A stretch of DNA of 44,976 bases, from the NCBI GenBank assembly GCA_964489835.1, contig CAZBBC010000023.1, positions 1-44,976 on the forward strand, in the 5' to 3' direction. This document shows positions 1-7,919 of this stretch, piece after piece. The stretch is from CAZBBC01 sp964489835. Its GTDB lineage: Bacteria > Calditrichota > Calditrichia > JAJRVZ01. A program made the position numbers and the translations under genes. Positions within the stretch are counted from its first letter, which is position 1. The number at the start of each line of letters is the position of its first letter. The notes below the pieces were generated by a model. The model did no database searches and had not been told where the DNA came from. It saw only the letters and a program-made list of their open reading frames with translations.

Positions 1-66
1 AGACTTAATTGTCGCCATATGATAGATCTAAAATTCATGAATTAATCAGGTTAATATATTTGGCGA

Positions 67-486
67 TCAATTATCAGGATTGATTTCAAAAGAATGAGTA
101 ATTTCTACTGATTTTATTAACATGGCTGTTACAGAACAATATCTCTCCTGGGATAAATCAATCGCTTTCTTTATATTCGCTTCTTTTAGATCATTTCCCC
201 AAATTCTGTAAGTGATATGTATTTTTGTAAAAACTTTGGGATGTTCATTTGCATTTTCTGCATCGATACTTATTTCAATTTTTATCACATTTTCACGCAT
301 TTTATAGAGTATCGAAGCAACATCGGCTCCGGTACAGCCTCCCAAGCCAATTAATATCAGCTCTTTCGGCCGGGTTGCCCCATCACTACCCTGGAAATCA
401 GCGGGTCCATCCATTGTAACCCAGTGTCCGCTGTTTGCTTTCCCTACAAAAGTAAGACCTTTGACTTGTACGATATTTGCCTTCAT
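67..486 (-). CDS. OsmC-like family protein (YhfA type)
   Basis: A 139-residue OsmC-fold protein. OsmC/Ohr proteins are cysteine-based peroxidases; the YhfA-like branch has no firmly settled substrate. The two conserved cysteines are visible at about C51 (LGGCTGADV) and C117 (ERYCSVT), so the redox pair is intact. I start at 486 (MKANIVQ) because a strong GGAGG lies just upstream on the minus strand. An in-frame extension to 549 only translates a dispersed intergenic repeat. The gene is separated from buk by about 300 bases, so it is probably its own unit. Family call is firm, exact role is not. Confidence 0.88.
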   Translation of the reverse strand: MKANIVQVKGLTFVGKANSGHWVTMDGPADFQGSDGATRPKELILIGLGGCTGADVASILYKMRENVIKIEISIDAENANEHPKVFTKIHITYRIWGNDLKEANIKKAIDLSQERYCSVTAMLIKSVEITHSFEINPDN

Positions 487-525
487 AATTTTTCCTTCCC
501 CTCCGGATGATAGGGTAAAAAATAA

Positions 526-637
526 CCACAGAACACACGGAGAAGACATCCTTCGACCTATCGGTCTTCAGGACAGGCTCCGTACACGAAGTTTTTAAAT
601 ATTATTAGTATCTTCGTGGGCTTCGTGCTCTTCGTGG
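526..637 (-). repeat. Dispersed intergenic repeat, copy 1
   Basis: On the minus strand this begins with CCACGAAGAGCACGAAG (degenerate 9-mers of the form CACGAAGNN), passes through an AT-rich spacer, then CTTCGTGTACGGAGCC and a core ending GGTCGAAGGAT (548-582). The core differs from the copy at 14666-14699 by one indel and one substitution. The ends carry inverted CACGAAG/CTTCGTG motifs, so the transcript could fold. It sits between OsmC and buk. CACGAAG-type and CCTGTCCTGA-type intergenic repeats occur in many environmental bacteria; their function is unknown. Confidence 0.75.
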
Positions 638-793
638 TAAAATCTATTTTTACGTCGTATATATTATACGGCCAGAGTCCGTCGCTCCCCTGAAGGGTGA
701 GCGCTAGGGACTATTGTGGTTTTGTTTTTATTATCCCTTGGCGAAGAGGACGCCCATCATAGCAAAATAAATGGTACTTATTTAGTGACAAAA
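638..793. other. Non-coding spacer with imperfect hairpins
   Basis: No gene seen. At about 677-712 there is an imperfect hairpin (CGCTCCCCT / AGGG-T-GAGCG with outer GTCC/GGAC). At 765-783 a weak AAATAA/TTATTT hairpin just past the buk stop could act as a poor terminator on the minus strand. Neither is strong enough for a firm call. Confidence 0.4.
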
Positions 794-1882
794 TTATTCA
801 AAATGATAGGTTTTTACTTCTTCCTCATTATTTAATACCCTGAGCGCCCCAAATGCCAGGGCTTTCATTTCCCGTTCGCCCGGCAATAGATAGACCGGTG
901 CAATAAATTCCACCCTTCGTTTTATAAGATCAGAGAATCTCGTGCTGTTAGCCATGCCACCAGTTAAAACAATAGCATCCACTTTGCCATTCACTACAGT
1001 CGACTGAGCCCCAATCTCCTTGGCAATCTGATAGGCCATGGCTTCATATACAAGAGTTGCTTTCTGATTACCATCGTCAATTTGCTCTTCAACAATCCTC
1101 ATATCATGTGTGCCCAGATAAGCAACCATACCACCATGTCCTTTGACCAGTTTTTTCATTTCGGGCAAAGTATATTCACCGGAGAAACAGGCTTTGATCA
1201 AATCTCCGATCGGAACCGAACCACTGCGTTCAGGACTAAAGGGGCCGTCACCATCAAGACCATTGTTAACATCGGTCACGCGTCCTTTGGCATGACAACC
1301 GACTGTTATCCCCCCCCCCATATGAGCGATTATAATATTAATCTCTGCATATGATTTTTTTAAGCAGGTGGCAATTTCACGGGCAACCGCCTTCTGATTT
1401 AAGGCATGAAAAATACTCTTTCGCTGAATAAGCGGCATCCCGGATATTTTTGCGATAGGTACCATTTCATCAACCACTACCGGATCAACAATAAAGGCTT
1501 CACATCCCAATGATTTGCTTATCGCATATGCGATCAAACCACCACAATTGGAGGGATGATCACCCATTATTCCTTTTTTTAGATCAGCAACCATTTCATC
1601 GTTAACAATATAAGTCCCGCCTTCAATCGGCCGGATTAGGCCACCCCTGCCAACAACTGCCCTAACCTGTGTTAAATCAATAACTTTTTCACGTAAAACT
1701 CTTAGTATAATTTCCATCCGATAAAGATCCTGGTCGGAAGCCTTATTGAATCGCGCCAGATCCTCAATTTTATGATTGATATTTTCAGTAAGTACTTCTT
1801 CCGTTTCCTGAAAAATTGAAATCTTAGTCGAAGTGGAGCCGGGGTTTACTACCAGAATATCTGCTCTTATTGAAGTTTCCAT
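794..1882 (-). CDS. buk: Butyrate kinase
   Basis: A full-length 362-residue acetokinase-family enzyme, matching butyrate or branched-chain fatty acid kinases. It transfers phosphate from butyryl- or isobutyryl/isovaleryl-phosphate to ADP, making ATP and the free acid in the cytoplasm. Visible motifs are the N-terminal phosphate-binding VNPGSTSTK, the central AHMGGGITVG, and VLTGGMA near the C-terminus. It starts 10 bases after ptb, so the two are co-translated and act in sequence. A run of ten C (1310-1319) encodes part of the GGG motif and the frame is intact. The leucine dehydrogenase two genes upstream suggests branched-chain acyl substrates. Confidence 0.94.
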   Translation of the reverse strand: METSIRADILVVNPGSTSTKISIFQETEEVLTENINHKIEDLARFNKASDQDLYRMEIILRVLREKVIDLTQVRAVVGRGGLIRPIEGGTYIVNDEMVADLKKGIMGDHPSNCGGLIAYAISKSLGCEAFIVDPVVVDEMVPIAKISGMPLIQRKSIFHALNQKAVAREIATCLKKSYAEINIIIAHMGGGITVGCHAKGRVTDVNNGLDGDGPFSPERSGSVPIGDLIKACFSGEYTLPEMKKLVKGHGGMVAYLGTHDMRIVEEQIDDGNQKATLVYEAMAYQIAKEIGAQSTVVNGKVDAIVLTGGMANSTRFSDLIKRRVEFIAPVYLLPGEREMKALAFGALRVLNNEEEVKTYHFE

Positions 1883-1892
1883 AAAGTACCCT

Positions 1893-2822
1893 TCAACTGG
1901 CTGTAAGTGCGGTTAAAATTGACAAAAATTTCGACTCTTCAGAGTCAGATCTCGAAGTAAGAACAATCGGAGCGATAGCGCCCACTATTATTCCTGCCAC
2001 TTTTGCTTTTCCCATGATTGTGAGTAATTTGTAAAAAACATTTCCGGTTTCGATATTGGGGACGATACAGATATCGGCATCCCCGCCAACCGCTGTTTTT
2101 AATCCCTTTACTTTACATGACTGATATGATAAAGCATTATCCACGGCAAGGGGTCCATCGATAATCGCATCCCTGATTTGACCACGATCACCCATTTTTG
2201 CAATGATCGCAGCATCGGCTGAAGAAGGAATTCCCTCTGCGTTTACTTTTTCTAGAGCAGAAATAATGGCCACTTTCGGTTTTTTATAACCCAGACGTCT
2301 GGCAGCTGCCAGCGCATTTTCCAGAATATTCACTTTACCTGACAGGTCCGGCGCAATATTCATTGCCGCATCAGACATCATAAATAGTTTATGATAATGA
2401 GGACTTTCAAACAGAGCAAGATGAGATATGATTTTGTCAGATCGCAGGCCATTCTGCTTATCCAGAATACCTTTTAGAAATCCGGCGGTTGAACATAAGC
2501 CTTTCATCAGTACCTGGGCTTCTCCGTGGCGGACCAGGGAAACAGCTTTTTCAATCGCCTGTTGTTCTGAAAGTGAGTTGAGTTCTACTTTTTCGTAGTT
2601 NNNNNNNNNNATAATATCATAATCCTTATCATCAGCGCCGGATTTTCGAAGAACGGATATAATTTTATCCCTATCACCGGTTAAGATGGCTCCGGTAAGA
2701 CCCATCGAACGCGCCTTTTCCAGGGCAGTAAGAACATCGATATCTCCTGCCATAGCGACTGCTATTGTGGGTTTGCTTTTACTTTTCACCCGCTCTTCCA
2801 GCTCTTTAAAAGTACGTAGCAT
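1893..2822 (-). CDS. ptb: Phosphate butyryltransferase (contains a 10-N gap)
   Basis: A protein of about 309 residues of the PTA_PTB family. It exchanges CoA of butyryl- or branched-chain acyl-CoA for phosphate, feeding butyrate kinase. Recognisable stretches are the N-terminal VAMAGDIDVL, then VRHGEAQVLMKG, SDAAMNIAPD, VDGPLAVDNA-like IIDGPLAVDNAL, and a C-terminal GAIAPIVLTSRSDS. Ten N at 2601-2610 remove about three residues near position 71; the frame is kept on both sides. The order leucine dehydrogenase, ptb, buk resembles the ptb-bcd-buk part of the Bacillus bkd operon, but no branched-chain keto-acid dehydrogenase subunits are present here. Confidence 0.9.
   Translation of the reverse strand: MLRTFKELEERVKSKSKPTIAVAMAGDIDVLTALEKARSMGLTGAILTGDRDKIISVLRKSGADDKDYDIXXXXNYEKVELNSLSEQQAIEKAVSLVRHGEAQVLMKGLCSTAGFLKGILDKQNGLRSDKIISHLALFESPHYHKLFMMSDAAMNIAPDLSGKVNILENALAAARRLGYKKPKVAIISALEKVNAEGIPSSADAAIIAKMGDRGQIRDAIIDGPLAVDNALSYQSCKVKGLKTAVGGDADICIVPNIETGNVFYKLLTIMGKAKVAGIIVGAIAPIVLTSRSDSEESKFLSILTALTAS
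2601..2610. other. Assembly gap (10 N) inside ptb
   Basis: Ten undetermined bases. The coding frame on both sides agrees with a gap of 10, so the size estimate is plausible and ptb is probably not broken in the organism. Confidence 0.99.
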
Positions 2823-2952
2823 TTCTCTTCCCTTATATATGCGCAGTGATCAATCTTTTCTGTTCACAAATTCGTGTCCGTCAAAGCCCGATCCGTCTTT
2901 GACTGATAATTCTTTGATTTCAATTATCATATTTTTCCTGCTTTTTGCTTCT

Positions 2953-2987
2953 CTGCCTACTGATTACTGCCTTCTGCTTTCTGCTTT
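2953..2987. repeat. Tandem heptamer repeat, 5 units
   Basis: Five head-to-tail 7-base units: CTGCCTA, CTGATTA, CTGCCTT, CTGCTTT, CTGCTTT. It lies in the 214-base spacer between the leucine dehydrogenase stop and the ptb start. Similar 7-base tandem repeats occur between genes in many bacteria; no function is shown. Confidence 0.8.
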
Positions 2988-3036
2988 CTTTTTGCAGGTT
3001 GCCTCTTTGCAAGACAATTATTTTATCATCGAAACT

Positions 3037-4110
3037 CTATCGGAGATAATTCTGATGTACATTTTTAATCAAATTAATTCTTTTTTCAGCCAGCCTGGCA
3101 GCTGCTTCAACCGTCGTGATATCTTCCTTATCTGCCATTTGATATACTTCCATAAGTATATTGTAAATATTTTTAACCTTCTTTGTTACCCGATCTCTGT
3201 TGTATTCATTGATTACTTCAAAAAAGACATTGGTAACTCCGCCGGCATTAATTAAGTAATCCGGGGCATATAGAATCTTTTTCTCTTTTAATTTTTTCCC
3301 ATGAATTTTTTCATCCAATAACTGGTTATTTGCACCACCGGCAATTATTTTAAATTTCAATTTTTCAATTGAATTATCATTTATTACTGCTCCGAGCGCA
3401 CAGGGGGCAAAGACATCGGCATCAACACTGTAAATGGCATCCCCTTCTACATATTCCGCGCCAAAATCACTGACAACTTTCTCAACTTTATTCTCAAAAA
3501 TATCACTGACGATCAATTCGGCCCCTGCTTCGTGTAACAATTCACACAAGTGATATCCGACATGACCAACGCCCTGGATAGCCACGCGGATTCCTTTAAG
3601 ATTATTCAGACCCAGACGATATTTAACACTTGCGCGAATTCCCTCAAAAGTACCCAAAGCAGTAAATGGTGAAGGATCTCCACTACCCCCGAATTGCTCA
3701 GGTAAGCCGGAAACAAATTCAGTTTCCATATTGATATATTCCATATCTTCGACGGAAGTGCCAACATCTTCTGCGGTAATATACCGACCGCCCAAACTCT
3801 GTACAAATCTGCCAAAGGCCCGGAAAAGCGCTTCACTCTTATCTTTGTTTGGATCTCCAATAATCACCGCCTTTCCTCCACCTAGATTCAAGCCGGCAGC
3901 TGCATTTTTGTAGGTCATTCCTCTGGATAACCGTATCACATCCAATATCGCCTCATCCTCCGATTCAAATGGCCACATACGACAACCACCCAGCGCAGGA
4001 CCTAATATGGTATTATGAATGGCAATCACAGCACGTAAACCGGTAGCCTGCTCGTGGCAAAATACAATCTGTTCATGGCCGTACCTGGAAATTAAATCAA
4101 GAATCTTCAT
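3037..4110 (-). CDS. Leucine (branched-chain amino acid) dehydrogenase
   Basis: A full-length 357-residue member of the Glu/Leu/Phe/Val dehydrogenase family. It oxidatively deaminates leucine, valine or isoleucine to the keto acid with NAD+. The catalytic lysines fall at K68 (TYKNA) and K80 (GGGKAVI), the positions known for Bacillus leucine dehydrogenase. A Rossmann motif, GVGHVGYH, begins near residue 180 and is followed by an acidic residue (VSD), which fits NAD. ptb and buk lie downstream on the same strand after a 214-base repeat-bearing spacer. The length and motifs favour leucine dehydrogenase over glutamate dehydrogenase, which is longer. Valine or phenylalanine preference cannot be excluded. 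Confidence 0.9.
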   Translation of the reverse strand: MKILDLISRYGHEQIVFCHEQATGLRAVIAIHNTILGPALGGCRMWPFESEDEAILDVIRLSRGMTYKNAAAGLNLGGGKAVIIGDPNKDKSEALFRAFGRFVQSLGGRYITAEDVGTSVEDMEYINMETEFVSGLPEQFGGSGDPSPFTALGTFEGIRASVKYRLGLNNLKGIRVAIQGVGHVGYHLCELLHEAGAELIVSDIFENKVEKVVSDFGAEYVEGDAIYSVDADVFAPCALGAVINDNSIEKLKFKIIAGGANNQLLDEKIHGKKLKEKKILYAPDYLINAGGVTNVFFEVINEYNRDRVTKKVKNIYNILMEVYQMADKEDITTVEAAARLAEKRINLIKNVHQNYLR

Positions 4111-4161
4111 TTTGATCCTCCATAAATAAGAAAGATAATATTAATTGTCTTTCAAATTTAT

Positions 4162-6417
4162 CTAGGTATTTTTTTGTGCATCCAGTACAGCAATAGCGCT
4201 CATATTAACGATATCATTTACCTCACAATTCCTCTGTAAGACGTGAATAGACTTACTCATACCCATTAAAATCGGACCGATAGCTTCTGCTCCTCCTATT
4301 CGGTTCATCAGTTTATAGGCGATATTTCCCGATTCAAGCGTTGGGAAAATCAATACATTTGCTGTATCTTTCAAATCAGAGAAACCATAAGTATCGTTCA
4401 GTATCTCGGAGACAACTGCTGTATCTGCCTGCATTTCACCGTCTATTTCAAGATCCGGTCGACGCTTTTTTACAATCCTAGTTGCTTCTGCCACTTTTTC
4501 TGCCAGCGGATGCCGGACACTACCGAAATTACTAAATGAAAGCATTGCTATTCGCGGCTCGATATCAAAATGTCTGACCTCATCGGCAGCCATAATAGCG
4601 ATTTCAGCCAGTTCTTCTGCCGTGGGTTCAATATTCACTGTTGTATCGGCAAAGAAAAGCACATCGTTTTTGAATACTAACATATAGAGTCCGGCCACTA
4701 CACCTATATCTTCTTTAAGAGGGATGATCTGTAAAGCCGGGCGAATCGTATCCGGGTAATGAAAATTAACCCCGGCGATCATCCCGTCGGCATCTCCCAT
4801 TTTGACCATCATCGCGCCAAATAAACGCCAATTCCCTTTCAATTGTAATTTCGCCTCAGATAATGTCATCCCTTTTCTAGCACGCATCTGGTAGAGTTCT
4901 TCTGCGTATTTATCAAGTTTGTCGCTTTTAACAGGATCAATAATTTCCACGCCGGATAGGTCAAGATTCAGACTCTTGCTGAGTTTTTCAATATTTTCCA
5001 CTGTGCCGAAAATGATCGGCTGGGCGATCGCCTCATCGGTAATGATTTGACAAGCCCTTATAATTTTTGGCTCCCATCCTTCCGGATAGACTATCTTTTT
5101 TGGCTGTTTTTTTGCTTTATTAATCACCAGGCGCATGATCTCTCTGGATTTACCCAGCAGTCCTTCAAGGTGTTCCCGGTAGGCATCAAAATCAGTGATC
5201 GGCATTCTGGCAACGCCACTTTGAACCGCTGCTTTAGCTACTGCACTTGCTTCCCATATTAAAACCCGGGAATCAAATGGTTTGGGAATGATATATTCTT
5301 TTCCAAATTGTATGGTTTTTTCACCATAGGCTTTAATCACTGAATCGGGCACGTCTTCTTTGGCAAGTTCTGCCAGCGCTCTAACCGCTGCAATTTTCAT
5401 TTCATCGTTGATTGCTGTTGCCCGAACATCTAATGCCCCCCTGAAAATAAAAGGAAAGCCAAGTACGTTATTCACCTGATTCGGATAATCTGAACGACCG
5501 GTTGCCATAATCAGATCATCGCGAACACTGACTGCATCATTATAAGTAATTTCCGGATCAGGATTTGCCATCGCCATAATCACCGGCCGATCAGCCATGG
5601 TTTTTACCATATCCTTAGAAACCAGATTTGCCACAGACACACCAGCGAATACATCAGCACCCTTCATCACTTCTGCAAGAGAGGCAGGGCCGTCACCATT
5701 GGCAAGCCGATCTTTATAAGGATTCATGCCATCTTTACGTCCCTTAAAAACCAATCCCTTAGAATCAACCAGATAAAGATTATCTTTCTTTACCCCCAGT
5801 TTAATATACAGTTCGGCGCAGGCAATTCCCGCTGCACCGGCTCCACTGAATACAACTTTAACATCTTTAATTTTCTTTTTCTGTAATTCGAGGGCATTCA
5901 GTAAAGCGGCAGCGGAAATTATTGCCGTTCCGTGCTGGTCATCATGAAAAACGGGTATACTCAGTAGCTCTTTTAGCTTTTCTTCTATATAAAAGCATTC
6001 CGGTGCTTTGATATCTTCCAGGTTAATGCCACCAAAGGTTGGTTCAATAAGCTTAACTGTTCTTATAATCTCATCAGGATCCAAAGAATCAATTTCAATA
6101 TCAAATACATCGATATCGGCAAACCTTTTAAACAGAACGCCTTTACCTTCCATCACTGGTTTTCCGGCCAAGGCACCAATATGCCCAAGACCTAAGACCG
6201 CCGTCCCATTGGAAACGACGGCAACAAGATTCCCCTTTGCCGTATAATCATATGCTGCTCCAGGATCTTTTTCAATCTCCCGACACGGCTCAGCTACACC
6301 TGGTGTATATGCCATACCCAGATCCCGTTGGGTTATACAGGGTTTTGTGGACACAACTTCAATCTTTCCTTTTCTTCCCTGACTGTGATAATTCAGGGCA
6401 TCCTCTTTTCGAATCAT
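4162..6417 (-). CDS. maeB: NADP-dependent malic enzyme with C-terminal phosphotransacetylase-like domain
   Basis: A 751-residue two-domain protein. Residues 1 to about 420 form the malic enzyme (oxidative decarboxylation of malate to pyruvate, making NADPH), with AYTPGVAEPC, the HDDQHGTA metal and substrate region, and the nucleotide-binding GAGAAGIAC. The remainder is a PTA-like domain (IVYPEGWEPK, VLIFPTLESGNIAY), which in MaeB proteins usually regulates activity, for example by acetyl-CoA, rather than acting as a transacetylase. I use the start at 6417 because GGAGGG lies five bases upstream; the track start at 6432 would put that site inside the gene. The leucine dehydrogenase gene is 51 bases downstream. 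Confidence 0.93.
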   Translation of the reverse strand: MIRKEDALNYHSQGRKGKIEVVSTKPCITQRDLGMAYTPGVAEPCREIEKDPGAAYDYTAKGNLVAVVSNGTAVLGLGHIGALAGKPVMEGKGVLFKRFADIDVFDIEIDSLDPDEIIRTVKLIEPTFGGINLEDIKAPECFYIEEKLKELLSIPVFHDDQHGTAIISAAALLNALELQKKKIKDVKVVFSGAGAAGIACAELYIKLGVKKDNLYLVDSKGLVFKGRKDGMNPYKDRLANGDGPASLAEVMKGADVFAGVSVANLVSKDMVKTMADRPVIMAMANPDPEITYNDAVSVRDDLIMATGRSDYPNQVNNVLGFPFIFRGALDVRATAINDEMKIAAVRALAELAKEDVPDSVIKAYGEKTIQFGKEYIIPKPFDSRVLIWEASAVAKAAVQSGVARMPITDFDAYREHLEGLLGKSREIMRLVINKAKKQPKKIVYPEGWEPKIIRACQIITDEAIAQPIIFGTVENIEKLSKSLNLDLSGVEIIDPVKSDKLDKYAEELYQMRARKGMTLSEAKLQLKGNWRLFGAMMVKMGDADGMIAGVNFHYPDTIRPALQIIPLKEDIGVVAGLYMLVFKNDVLFFADTTVNIEPTAEELAEIAIMAADEVRHFDIEPRIAMLSFSNFGSVRHPLAEKVAEATRIVKKRRPDLEIDGEMQADTAVVSEILNDTYGFSDLKDTANVLIFPTLESGNIAYKLMNRIGGAEAIGPILMGMSKSIHVLQRNCEVNDIVNMSAIAVLDAQKNT

Positions 6418-6565
6418 TTTTCCCTCCGTCATCGACGTTTTATCTAAATTTGAACCGGTACTCTCCTTTTATATTAGATTACCGGAAGATCTACATTATT
6501 TTTGCATTACTCGTCTTATCCGACGTTAATATTTCAACCGTTTATTATTGATGAATGGATCATTA

Positions 6566-7918
6566 TCAAAGCATTTTGATATTTAATTCATCCATTTTCC
6601 TGTAAAGAGATGACAAACTAATGCCGAGGATAGTCGCAGATTTCTCTTTATTAATGGCGGTCAGCTTCAGTATTTTCTTTATATGCTCCCGTTCAAAATA
6701 AGCGACAGCATCTTTCAAACGACTGGGAATCTCATCCTCAATTTCTTTATTCACCATATTAGGCGGTAGGTCAGCAGGTGTAATCAAATCTCCTTCACAT
6801 AGGATCAACGCCCTTTCAATAACATTTTCGAGTTCCCTGATCCCTCCCTTCCAGTCATGGTTTCGTAGAATACGCATTGTTTTATTATCAGGATTTTTAA
6901 TATGCCGGTTTAATTCCTGATTATATTTCTGGATGAAGTGTTGCACCAGCATGGGAATATCCTCTTTCCGGTTCGTTAACGAGGGCAATTGGATCTCAAC
7001 AACATTGAGCCGATAAAACAGATCTTCCCGGAAGTTCCCTCTTTCTACTTCTTTAGCAAGTTCTCTGTTCGTGGCGGCGATAATACGAACGTCCACCTTC
7101 ATCGGATTGCTTGATCCAACCGGATATATTTCCTCTTCTTCAATAGCCCTTAATAACTTAACCTGCAAAGGTAATGGTATATCGCCCACCTCATCGAGAA
7201 ATAGCGTACCCTGATTGGCGATTTTAAAGAATCCATCTTTATCGTTAATAGCACCTGTGAAGGAACCCTTTTTATGTCCAAAAAACTCACTTTCCATCAA
7301 GGTTCCCACAATGGCACCACAGTTGATAGCGACAAATCGTTTATTTTTTCTCGGACTGTTAAAATGAATCGCCCGGGCGACCAGTTCCTTGCCAGTACCG
7401 CTCTTTCCGGTTATTATAACATTGCCCTTTGTGGAACTGACCTTTTTTATTAATGTGAACACACTCTGCATCTCCGGACTCTGCCCGATAATATTACTGA
7501 AGTTATATTTTTCCTCTACTTCTTTCCTTAATGCCTGGTTTTCCAGGGCAAGCTCTTTATGGTTGATTAACCGTTGTACTTTCAAGATTAAATCATCAAA
7601 ATCAAACGGCTTAAGAATATAATCGAAAGCACCGATGCGCAATGCCTCAATGGCTGATTCCACCGAAGCGTGGGCTGTTATGATGATAACCGATGTTTGT
7701 GGACATATTTTAAGACTTTGTTTCACCAGTTCTATGCCGTCCATTTCTGGCATTTTCAAATCCGAAATCAAAACATCAAAATCCCTTTCACCCATATACT
7801 TTAGAGCCTCGATTCCGTTCGAGGCAATCTCCGTTTCATATCCCTCGTCCGAAAGAACCAATGAAACGGATTCGCGGATAGCTTTCTCATCGTCAACAAT
7901 TAGTACTCTTGACTTCAT
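6566..7918 (-). CDS. Sigma-54-dependent response regulator (NtrC family)
   Basis: 450 residues with three domains in order. The receiver domain spans 1 to about 120, with acidic pocket D9/D10, phospho-acceptor D53 and the LKPF lysine. The AAA+ sigma-54 activator domain spans about 145-380, with Walker A GKSGTGKE, the sigma-54 contact loop GSFTGA (a serine variant of GAFTGA) and LFLDEVGD as Walker B. A Fis-type helix-turn-helix covers about 400-450 (KSATILGISLSSLYRKM). It begins two bases after the histidine kinase stop, so they are a co-transcribed pair. It should activate sigma-54 promoters. I found no convincing -24/-12 element in the adjacent spacer, so its targets may lie elsewhere. Confidence 0.95.
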   Translation of the reverse strand: MKSRVLIVDDEKAIRESVSLVLSDEGYETEIASNGIEALKYMGERDFDVLISDLKMPEMDGIELVKQSLKICPQTSVIIITAHASVESAIEALRIGAFDYILKPFDFDDLILKVQRLINHKELALENQALRKEVEEKYNFSNIIGQSPEMQSVFTLIKKVSSTKGNVIITGKSGTGKELVARAIHFNSPRKNKRFVAINCGAIVGTLMESEFFGHKKGSFTGAINDKDGFFKIANQGTLFLDEVGDIPLPLQVKLLRAIEEEEIYPVGSSNPMKVDVRIIAATNRELAKEVERGNFREDLFYRLNVVEIQLPSLTNRKEDIPMLVQHFIQKYNQELNRHIKNPDNKTMRILRNHDWKGGIRELENVIERALILCEGDLITPADLPPNMVNKEIEDEIPSRLKDAVAYFEREHIKKILKLTAINKEKSATILGISLSSLYRKMDELNIKML

Positions 7919-7919
7919 C

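Noticed and set aside
9..70. Inverted repeat TTGTCGCCATAT / ATATTTGGCGATCAA as terminator
   Set aside because: One arm overlaps the OsmC stop, the arms are 35 bases apart with mismatches, and there is no T-tract.
487..549. N-terminal extension of the OsmC-like protein
   Set aside because: It translates part of the dispersed repeat and lacks a ribosome site, while GGAGG sits just before the 486 start.
1310..1319. Run of ten C in buk as a possible frameshift
   Set aside because: The frame reads through into a correct GGGITVG motif and the protein is full length.
2686..3255. Plus-strand open frame of 189 codons
   Set aside because: It covers the start of ptb, the repeat spacer and the end of leucine dehydrogenase on the wrong strand; low-complexity product.
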